DNA from: an uncultured bacterium
GTDB taxonomy: Bacteria > Cyanobacteriota > Vampirovibrionia > Gastranaerophilales > Gastranaerophilaceae
Reading direction: 5' to 3'
DNA: 38,243 bases
Assembly: GCA_949284415.1 (NCBI GenBank)
Contig: CASDVM010000001.1
Coordinates: 1-38,243 of the forward strand
This document shows positions 1 to 8,800 of this stretch, piece after piece (position 1 is the first letter of the stretch; each line of letters starts with the position of its first letter). The notes under the pieces were generated by a model. That model worked only from the letters and a program-made list of their open reading frames with translations, had not been told where the DNA came from and made no database searches. The position numbers were made by a program, and so were the translations under genes.

Positions 1-365
1 AACAACACCAATGATGCCGAGAGTTATTAAAACCTCGGCCAAGGTAAATGCGTAGCATTTACGAGGTGAATAAATTCGTTTCAGGGAATTCGCGTCATGC
101 TGAACTTGTTTCAGCATCTTATGAGATCCCGAAACAAGTTCAGCATGACGATTACTTACTCCCTCCCTTATCAGGGAGGGTAGGGGCGGATATTGATTGT
201 TATTACTCATCCTCGTATCCTTCCCTAATAATGGAAGGAAAAATTTAACCAAACTGCCTGCTGCCTTATTGTCACAGTATTTCGGTATCTTATACCCCCT
301 GTAAACCCTCTCTACAATTTTATTCTGTCGGGGGGGGGGCAACTCAAAGCTTCTCTGTTAAACAT
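1..365 (-). CDS. Prepilin-like protein, 5' part, frame interrupted at a C10 tract (phase-variable candidate)
   Basis: The gene runs off the left edge. It has a TTGACA-type promoter, a perfect AGGAGG seven bases before the ATG (365-363), then a run of ten C (339-330) after eight codons. As written, the frame reads 17 residues and stops at TAG (314-312). With one extra C the frame is open to base 1: I found no stop in the roughly 110 codons after the tract. In that frame codons 48-1 read FTLAEVLITLGIIGVV, a type IV prepilin/pseudopilin signature with Glu at +5 and a predicted cut after Ala (51-49). The leader would be about 106 residues, far longer than usual, and most of it is encoded by palindromic repeats. 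An internal ATG at 210-208, with a weak AAGGA upstream, could start a shorter leader without the tract. Known: prepilins are cut by PilD-type peptidases and assembled in the envelope. Inferred: on/off switching by tract length. A homopolymer error of one base is the main alternative. Confidence 0.7.
93..150. repeat. 20-bp perfect inverted repeat (dispersed palindromic element)
   Basis: The arms at 93-112 and 131-150 are exact reverse complements of 20 bases, separated by 18 bases. Translated, such elements give peptides like RHAELVSxS and KQVQHD, which turn up as spurious or inserted peptides in many bacterial genomes. Here the element lies inside the leader of the minus-strand prepilin frame and keeps that frame open. 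A 13-base core (CCGAAACAAGTTC, 129-141) occurs again at 28758-28770. Confidence 0.85.
161..180. repeat. Inverted repeat CCCTCCC/GGGAGGG
   Basis: Seven-base arms at 161-167 and 174-180 with a six-base loop. It sits next to the 93-150 palindrome and is read in frame in the prepilin leader. A similar CCTCTCCC/GGGAGAGG hairpin lies at 38188-38208 in the right-end gene. Confidence 0.7.
218..239. repeat. Inverted repeat TCCTTCC/GGAAGGA
   Basis: Seven-base arms at 218-224 and 233-239 with an eight-base loop. It is the third hairpin in the repeat cluster inside the left prepilin leader. Confidence 0.6.
330..339. repeat. Homopolymer tract, G10 (+) / C10 (-)
   Basis: Ten G on the plus strand, read as ten C in the minus-strand prepilin gene just after its eighth codon. 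Runs of this length are rare in AT-rich DNA and are classic sites of slipped-strand length change. The flanks tcG10ca are shared with the tract at 38045-38054. Confidence 0.9.
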
Positions 366-390
366 ATTTCATCCTCCTGACTTTTTCTTT

Positions 391-419
391 ATTATTTATT
401 ATTTTCTTATATTTGTCAA
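391..419 (-). promoter_or_regulatory. Sigma-70 type promoter of the left prepilin-like gene
   Basis: On the minus strand TTGACA lies at 419-414 and AATAAT at 396-391, with a 17-base spacer. Transcription would start near 384, about 20 bases before the ATG. The AGGAGG Shine-Dalgarno is at 378-373. This indicates that the interrupted frame downstream is a real gene and not chance. Confidence 0.6.
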
Positions 420-449
420 CCTGCAAAATTAAATTTTTAATTTTTGTAC

Positions 450-455
450 TATAAT
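450..455 (+). promoter_or_regulatory. Likely -10 box of mnmG
   Basis: A perfect TATAAT 22 bases before the ATG at 477. No good -35 is visible. Its position inside the longer TTG-initiated reading frame argues that translation starts at 477 and not at 444. Confidence 0.45.
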
Positions 456-476
456 ATTTGTGTAGCCGGTAAAATT

Positions 477-2360
477 ATGAATTATCTTGATAATAAATAT
501 GATGTAATAGTTGTTGGCGCAGGCCATGCAGGATGTGAGGCCGCTATTTCCTGTGCAAAATTAGGCGCAAAAGTTTTGCTTGCAACTTTGGATGTTGATC
601 ATATAGCTTTAATGCCCTGTAATCCTGCTATCGGAGGCCCTGCAAAATCTACTTTAGTCAGAGAAATTGATGCACTGGGCGGTGTTATGGGGGAAGCTGC
701 CGATGCTACATATATTCAAATGAAGATGTTGAATTCGTCAAAAGGGCCTGCTGTCAGAGCTCTCCGCGCTCAATCAGATAAAAAACAGTATATGGATTAT
801 ATGCGTAATATTATTGAGAATAACGAAAATATTTATCTGCGTCAGGCTTGCATTACGGATTTACTTGTTAAAGACGGAGAAATTACGGGTGCAATAGATG
901 AATATGGTATAGAATATTCTGCACGTGCAATTATTCTGACAACAGGAACTTCTTTAAACGGTAAAATTTTTGTAGGTTTAAAATCTTACAGTGCAGGAAG
1001 ATTAGGCGAAAAAGCAGCTTACGGTCTTTCCGAATCTTTAGTTAAACATGGAATAGAAATTAAAAAATTAAAAACCGGTACTCCGCCAAGAGTTGATAAA
1101 CATACTATTGATTATTCAAAAATGACTATTCAGCCTGGTGATGAAACACTGCATTTTTATTCTTTTAAACCTGACAGACCAATAAGAAAGCAGTACCCGT
1201 GCTATTTGACGAGAACAAATGAAAAAACTCATGATATTATTAAAGCTAATTTAGATAAATCCCCCATGTTTCGAGGATTAATTCAAGGGGTAGGACCTCG
1301 TTACTGCCCGTCAATAGAGGATAAAGTCGTTAGATTCAGCGAAAATCCGTCTCACCATATATTTATTGAACCTGAAGGGTTAGGAACTTATGAAGTTTAT
1401 ATTCAGGGGTTTTCAAGCAGTCTGCCTGCTGATGTTCAGGTGCAGATGCTCAGAACATTACCGGGGCTTGAGAAGGCTCATGTGATAAAGCCTGCTTATG
1501 CCGTTGAATATGATTATGTGCCTGCTGTTCAAACTACACATTCTTTGATGTCAAAAAGTATCAAAGGTTTGTTTTTTGCAGGGCAGATTAACGGTACAAG
1601 CGGTTATGAAGAAGCGGCTGCTCAGGGACTTATTGCAGGAATTAATGCTTTTAATTATCTAAATAATTCTGAAATGCTGGAACTTTCAAGAAGTTCGTCT
1701 TATATTGGAACATTGATTGATGATCTTGTTACAAAAGATATTCAAGATCCTTATAGAATGCTTACATCCCGATCCGAATACAGACTTTTACTGCGTCAGG
1801 ATAATGCCGATGCGCGACTTACAGCATTCGGCAGAAAGTGTGGACTTATTGATGATGTTCAATACAAGGTTTTTACTGATAAGCAGGAAGCAATAGAAAA
1901 AGAATTATCAAGAATTAAGGAAGCTAAGATTTCTGCTACGGAGGATGTTAACGCTATACTTTCAAAATATGGAGAGCACATGGAGCGGGGAATGAAAATA
2001 GCAGAGCTTTTGAAGCGTCCCAATATTGACTATAACGTTATAAAAGAAATTGATTCCGTAACAAATAAATTAAATATACCGTTTGATGTTACGGAGCAGG
2101 TCGAAATTTTAGTAAAATATGACGGTTATTTGAAACGACAGGAATTTCAAGTTGAACAGGCTTCCAAACTGGACAAGTTTAAAATACCTGATGATATTGA
2201 TTACTCTTCAATTGATCATATCTCATCGGAAACAAAAGATAAACTCTCAAAAATTCGTCCGAAAACGCTTGCTCAGGCCTCGCGTATCGGCGGAGTAAAG
2301 CCCGCAGATATTTCAATTTTGATGGTGATGCTTGAACGTCATCAGTATTCGAGAGTTTAG
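477..2360 (+). CDS. mnmG: tRNA uridine-5-carboxymethylaminomethyl modification enzyme MnmG (GidA)
   Basis: An FAD- and NADH-dependent subunit of the MnmE-MnmG complex, which makes cmnm5U at the wobble position (U34) of certain tRNAs in the cytoplasm. The N-terminal dinucleotide fold reads GAGHAGCEAA (residues 14-23), followed by PCNPAIGG and the STLVREIDALGG signature. GTPPRV, YCPSIEDKVVRF and GLFFAGQINGTSGYEEAAAQ follow, and the C-terminal helical domain ends with the RIGGVKPADI signature. At 627 residues it matches the family length (E. coli 629). The frame is open from a TTG at 444, but a TATAAT at 450-455 lies inside that extension and the family N-terminus aligns with the ATG at 477, so I use 477. 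The Shine-Dalgarno is weak. It is divergent from the left prepilin-like gene. mnmE is not in the window. Confidence 0.97.
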   Translation: MNYLDNKYDVIVVGAGHAGCEAAISCAKLGAKVLLATLDVDHIALMPCNPAIGGPAKSTLVREIDALGGVMGEAADATYIQMKMLNSSKGPAVRALRAQSDKKQYMDYMRNIIENNENIYLRQACITDLLVKDGEITGAIDEYGIEYSARAIILTTGTSLNGKIFVGLKSYSAGRLGEKAAYGLSESLVKHGIEIKKLKTGTPPRVDKHTIDYSKMTIQPGDETLHFYSFKPDRPIRKQYPCYLTRTNEKTHDIIKANLDKSPMFRGLIQGVGPRYCPSIEDKVVRFSENPSHHIFIEPEGLGTYEVYIQGFSSSLPADVQVQMLRTLPGLEKAHVIKPAYAVEYDYVPAVQTTHSLMSKSIKGLFFAGQINGTSGYEEAAAQGLIAGINAFNYLNNSEMLELSRSSSYIGTLIDDLVTKDIQDPYRMLTSRSEYRLLLRQDNADARLTAFGRKCGLIDDVQYKVFTDKQEAIEKELSRIKEAKISATEDVNAILSKYGEHMERGMKIAELLKRPNIDYNVIKEIDSVTNKLNIPFDVTEQVEILVKYDGYLKRQEFQVEQASKLDKFKIPDDIDYSSIDHISSETKDKLSKIRPKTLAQASRIGGVKPADISILMVMLERHQYSRV

Positions 2361-2361
2361 A

Positions 2362-2643
2362 TTAAGCCCTGTAATTTATGCCTGCTGATTTTTTTTCATA
2401 GACAATTCCGTTATTTTTCAAAACAGATTCAAAAGCTCTGTCCTTATAGTCTTTTACACTGATATCAACTTTTCCGTAAACGGAAGTGCTTCTTATTCTG
2501 TTGAATGTAGTACCGGCATTATTTACCCAGAAATTGTTCATCAATGCACCGAGGGTAAAAATTTGTTGTTTAGACTGGGCAGAGCCTGTGTCAACAACAT
2601 ATACACTTTTGAACGAGGGTGATTGAATATTATTTATCCGCAT
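2362..2643 (-). CDS. Small unknown protein with N-terminal SFKS motif
   Basis: A 93-residue protein with no family I recognise. It opens MRINNIQSPSFKS, with Phe11 in the [S/N]-F-x-[G/S/A] pattern seen in several unknown proteins of this window. The rest is mixed polar and hydrophobic, without a membrane span or signal peptide. The frame continues upstream to a TTG at 2709, but that extension is Lys/Phe-rich and the ATG at 2643 places the motif at the usual distance, so I prefer 2643. No clear Shine-Dalgarno. It converges on mnmG with one base between the stop codons. Real coding is likely but function is unknown. Confidence 0.55.
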   Translation of the reverse strand: MRINNIQSPSFKSVYVVDTGSAQSKQQIFTLGALMNNFWVNNAGTTFNRIRSTSVYGKVDISVKDYKDRAFESVLKNNGIVYEKKSAGINYRA

Positions 2644-2814
2644 ATTTAACTTAAAACATAAAAAAACTTTTTTTGCTATTAAAAATTTTTTCGTATTTAA
2701 GAACAACAATCCTGCAAAATTTTTTGTGTAACAAATCTTAAAATATCCAAAAAATATTTAAAGAAATATTAATATTTGGTCGATAAAGTAAACATTAAGG
2801 AATTTTAAAAGATA

Positions 2815-5800
2815 ATGTGTGCGGATAAATTAGAATTAGTTAATTTAATATGTGTAAAAAATGGTGTTTCGGATGCTAATTTGGATAAGATGCGCCAAAA
2901 ATTGCTTCAAAAAGATGAGGCAGAACTTCGTTCTATGCTTGGCGGAACATGTTGCGATAAGGTAAAAGGTATTGCATTAGAGCACAATGAACAGGTGCAA
3001 ACAAATAAAACCGAACAAAGAGCAGCATTTGCATTAGGTTATAGTGATGCTCAGGCACAGCAGGCTGCAATTGATGCTATACAGAACAATATTGATGACG
3101 CATACAATATTTATGACAGTCAGGATCTCGGGGCTATAACAGGCGCATACGACAGAAATAAATCGGATGATGACAAACTTTCAAGTAAAAATGTATGGAA
3201 AGTAATTAAATACCAGAGTGATGGTTTGAATGCTTTGAAAGATGCACGTGATCATAAATTGACACGTAAAGAATATTTTGAACAGAATACACAGCGTTTA
3301 AAAGATATGATATTGACCCGTTTGAATGTATTGAAAACGGTAACGGGCGTTAGTATGCTGGATTCGCTTCGCGGGAAATACAGTAAAGAGCAGATGCAAC
3401 GAATCATAAATGATTATGTCGATGATGTATGCCGTAATGCATCTATGGAAGATATAAAGAATAACCAGAAGAAGCTTGTTAAAAACAACGGTTCGGAAGA
3501 AATATTAGCTTTAACCAATTTAACCAAATCTGCAATAAAAATACATGAAACTTCCAAAAATAAGCCTAAGAAAACACAAGATATGTATGATGGCGAATTT
3601 AAGAAGAGTAAGTCTAAAATAGAGTGGGAATTAAATAAACCTATAACTTTTGAGGAAGTTTATCAGTATGAACGCGGTTGTAAATATGATAAAAAAATGA
3701 TGGAGCATTTAGTTCAGTCAAAAGCAGAAATGCAGACTGTTGTAAGTGCGTATAATAAATATGCTCAATTCGAAACATTCAGCAATGAGCTTTTGAAAAG
3801 CGGTAAAAATTCAGCAGAAAGGGCTGCAGATTTACTTGACAGTTACGGCAAATACTATGTTTTATCTCCTGATGAAGGGAAAACTGAATTAAAAAAGCTT
3901 ATCGCAAAATCAAAACTTCCTGTTATGTTGGATGAAAACGGAATAAATTTGAAAGCTTTCCCTTCAGAAGACGCAAAACAGCAGGCGCTTAATAAATTAA
4001 TTAAATATGGCGTTCAGGAGCAAAAATCACGTCTGGATAAAATCCTGGACGGTAAAACAATAGAAGATTACCAGCGTGATTATGAATTTTACAATAAAAC
4101 TGCACTTGGCGAAGATGATGCAAAGATGTTAGCTGAAGCAATGGAGGCTGATAACAAGGGGGTAATTCAACGATATACAGGAACTGCTGCAATGGCCGGC
4201 ATGGGGCTTACTATGGCAGGAGGAGTTTTATTGGTAACACCTTTAGCGCCTTTGGGAGCAGTTTTGATTACTGCAGGTAATGCTCTTGCTATCGGGAGTA
4301 TGGTTGCAGAAAGCGGACTCGGTTATGCTGATGCTTTTACCAAAGAAAAAGTAAGAAGTGAAGAATTGGATGATTTAAACAAGAATTTAATAATGAATGC
4401 CGCAGGTTTTATAATAGGCTATGGTGCAAGTAAAACCGGAATGAAGTTATTTGGCAAACTCATAGATAAAAAATTGTCTGAAGTATTTAAAACAAATATT
4501 ACCGAAGGCAATCGTGCAGCTGCCCTTAAAACAGTAATCAGCAATCCAGCAAATTTGAAAAATTTTATGCAGGCCGCAGGAGCAAAGATAAGTTCTGATT
4601 TTCTGATATCTTATGTCGGTGATCTTATGATGATGGGTGTTTTGGATACAAATGATGACTGGAAATCTTTGTTAAAAGCTAACCTGATAGGTATTGCAGT
4701 GGGAACAAGCGGTGATATTAAAGATGTTGCAGGAGCAGGTATTAAATCAAGAAAATCTCATACAGGCAGCAATGTTTTAAATAAAAAAGCCGCAGCTGAT
4801 ACTGATAAACAAATTTCTCCAAATGTTCTTGAAGAAAACAAAACAGCAGTTTTACCGCAAAAACAGAATGAAGATACGCATCAAGTGTCTGTACGCACTG
4901 AAGAAAATCCCGTTTCGCACGATAATCCACAAGAGGTTGCTTTAAAAGCCGCAAAGACACCTGATAACTCTGCTGCCGACACTAAAAAACAGCCTCAAGC
5001 CGAGAAGATTAAGCAGAACACAGAAGATAAATCTGTCGAACAAAATTCTGATCAAATAACTACTCCAAAAGAAACCGCAAATGCTGATAATATAACTGCT
5101 CAAAAAATGCAAAACGTAAAAGATGAGTTTATGTCTTTGCTTAAAGAGGACAACATATCTGAATATGATATATCAAATTTTTCTGATCAAATCAATAATA
5201 TAACCGATATCGATAATCTAAAAGCTGCTGTAGACATCTATAAATTTTTTAAATCACATAATATTAAACTTAAAGCTTCTGACATTAAAGATATAACAAA
5301 GGATAATATTAATAACTGTAAAGCTATTTTTGCTATTTTAAAAGAGAGTGCCCCGGCTGTTGATGATATAGATATTGCGAATTTAGCATTATCGGAAGCA
5401 AAGCGAAATTCAGCCGAATGTATAAAACAATTGTCCGGTGTTTTAGGTGATCATCCAACGTTAATAAAAGATGAGCTAGATCTTTTTTGGGTTTATGGTG
5501 ATTTGACCCCTGAGAATACAGCTGCAAAACTGGATTTTTATAAGTTAGTCGAAAACGATTCTGAAATCAATAACAGCTATTCCTTCAGCTACTTAATTTC
5601 CAATGTGGATGAAACGAATTTGGATATTGCAAAAGATTTGTATAAAAGATATAAAAATAAAGAAATAAACAACGTAGATAATATTGTAAATATTTTACAA
5701 AACAGTTCGGATGCCGTTGAATTTGCAAAAGAAAATATGGACTTGTTAATTAAATATCAATCTTTATCTGTTAATAAGTGGAATCTTAATTTAGCTAAAG

Positions 5801-8800
5801 CTGCTGCTGATAGAAATTTATCAACGGAAGATTTAGGCCACCTTATAAAGCTTCAAAATCAAGATAAGTCAAACGCTGATGAAATACTCCGGTTAGTCAA
5901 AGAAGGTAAATCAGTTAAAGCAATAAATAAAGCAATAACTTTTGCATTATATAAAAAGGATTTAACCGCTGAAATGAATAAGCCTTTGTCTTATAATCCG
6001 TCTTTAGCATACAAACTTGACCCAAAAAGCCGCGGACTGGATGTTATAGCAGCTAATCCTGTAGAAGGAACATTGCCCTTGAAAGGGTTAAGTCCGGTGA
6101 AGAAACCTTTAAAAACTCTTAACCTGCCATCGCCTGATGAAATGATCCTGAATTTAGACAAAGGGCGCAGCATTAAAATTGATATCCCGAATGAAGGGAA
6201 TGTTAAACCGTCTCAAGGTGATAATACAATACATCCGGAAGATGTTTCAAGACTCGGTAAAACGGAAGATGCCGGCTATGAACTTTGTTATGGCGTAAAA
6301 AGAAATTGGAGTAATTCAAAAATCGCAAGAGATTTAATGCAAAATTTCTTTAACGGCCATGGCGGTACATTAGAGGGAGTATCTCTGGATATTCAAAAAT
6401 CCGGCGGAAAATATAAAGTTCGTATATCAGGTCAGGGAACTTATGATTACGGATATCTTGATGCTCTCGGAGCAAGTTCAAGCGATGTCAATCCTACAAG
6501 TATCGGGCGTCAATACGGTGAAGGTGCTAAAATAGCGGCTTTGAGTTTGTTAACAAGACAGGGCACGGATTATGTGAAATTTGCCTGCGGTGAGTGGGAT
6601 ATGACATTTAAGCGTTCGTCAGATGATATTAATTCTGCTCATATGACACAAACCCTTTCTAAAAATAAAACTGAACAGCCGGGAAATATTCTCGAATTTA
6701 CAACTGATAATCCTGAACTTGTTAAACGGATAGTAGAAGCCAAAGATTACTTCGGACATCCTTACAACAAAGATTTTCAAAACTTTGATTACGAAAATGA
6801 TTATTTTGGCATTAAACTTTTACCTGAAGGAGAAGGAGGCAATATTTATGTTGTACAGAGATATGAAACTAATCGTGGTATAAACAATTCTCTTAACGGA
6901 TTTTCTCTTGTATTCAAGAAAAAACCTGATGATGCTGAATTAATTGCGAAAACCGACAATAAATTTGTCCTTAATGCAGATAGAGACAGAGGCCAGCTCA
7001 GCAGTTGGGATATAGAATCTTTAGTTAATAAATATGCAAGTACAATGTCGGCAGAGGATTTGGCAAAATTGATTTCTTCTCTTGAACCTGTATGGTCAAA
7101 AAGTTCATCCGAACTTACATCGGAAGAAGATGCCGTAATATCAGGTATTCTAAAAGCTGCCGGCTCAAAATCGGTTAATATAGACTTTTTCTCAAAAAAA
7201 TATGTATATATGGATAAAAATGCATCTGCTGAAGATATTCAAATGGCAAAACTTATGGGCTACAACCCTATTCATATCGCAGATTTAAAGTCTGTTGGTC
7301 TTAAGGATTATATGGAGTTGACGGAAAATAAAAAAGTTTCAATTGTACCTGATGAAGTTCAGACCAGAAAAATTAAAATATTGAATGAAGGTGTTCGTGT
7401 AATACAGGAACTTCTCCCGAAAGAAAAAGCAAATTTAATATATGCACAAGAAGTTGATGCTCCAAAATTTATATTCAATAAAGGCGGTTCGCCGAATGAA
7501 AGAGCAGAGGCTATTACAGGTTATAGAAGTTATAAGGGGCATTGGATAAAAGAATCTGCGCTTTATACTAACAAATTTGATGATCTTCTTGCGACATGGC
7601 TGCATGAATTGTCCCATAAAAATGGCGGAGATACCTCAACAGAATTTACAGAAGCTTTAAAGGATATTGAAACGAATATTATGAAAATATTAACGGATAA
7701 TCCTGAAGCATTGGCCAAAATGAGATATTTAGCAAAACTTTATGATGAAGTCAGCCCTCAAATGTCAGGCTCCGATACCCAAGTTTATAACTTAAGACAA
7801 ATGATGCAGGATGCTTTGCAAAATAAGTATGATAAAGAAATTAATGCACATCCTGAGTTTGAGCCCAAAAGCTATGCTCAACAAACGAGGAAAGTTTTGG
7901 CTGAACCTTTTGAATATGTTCCATATCATGAAAAAGTTAAAGCTCCAGAACCGGAAGTATCGCCTGTCTCAGGTTCAAATCCGCAGTTAAAATATGAACC
8001 TTTACCGAATAAAACATTTGACAACAATTATGGCTCTTTGCCTTCAACATCCGAATTAATGTCAGCATTAGATGTCAAAGGCTCTGTTGAAGTTACTATT
8101 CCTGATGCCGGCGGACTGCGCCCGACAAACTCCGAAAAACCTGTTATTCATCCTGAAGATATTTCAAAACTCGGAGTTACGGAAAAGGCAAAAATAAAAG
8201 TCAGATATGCCGAAGCAACAGATTGGAGTAATTTTAAAATTGCAAGAGATTTAATGCAAAACTTCTATGACGGAAACGGGCATACTCTGGAAGGTGTAAC
8301 CGTAAAAGTTGACAAAACCGCCGATGGCTACAAAGTAAGAGTCGAAGGTCTCGGCAACTATGATTACACTCACCTTCAAAGAATCGGTTCAAGCACAAAG
8401 CCTTATCTGGTAGAGGATCTGGGAAATTTTGGCGAAGGTACAAGAATAATAGCAAGCAGTCTTCTCGCAAAAGGTTCTGACAGTGTCAAATACGGATGCG
8501 GTGAATGGCAGCTTGAATTCGGACGTCAAAACGGACGTCTGTCAGGTGATGATGTCGTTCAGACATTAACAAAGAATTCTCAGCCCGTAAAGGGAAATTA
8601 TATGGAATTTACTACCAAGGATCTTTCTATGGTAGAAGAATTGATAAATGCTAAAGATTACTTTTATCATCCGTATAACAAAAATTTCCAAAATCTTGAA
8701 TTTGAAAATGAATTTTTCGGGTTTAAGCATCTTGATAGTCCGGAAAAATCTACAATCTATCTGGGACAAAAATACGAAATTAATAATGATTTTAAAGATT

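Noticed and set aside
48-248. 66-codon plus-strand ORF with RHAELVSAS and KQVQHD
   Set aside because: It reads through the palindromic repeats and lies opposite the better supported minus-strand prepilin frame, which has a promoter, Shine-Dalgarno and prepilin motif.
444-476. TTG-initiated extension of mnmG
   Set aside because: A TATAAT box lies inside it and the family N-terminus fits the ATG at 477.
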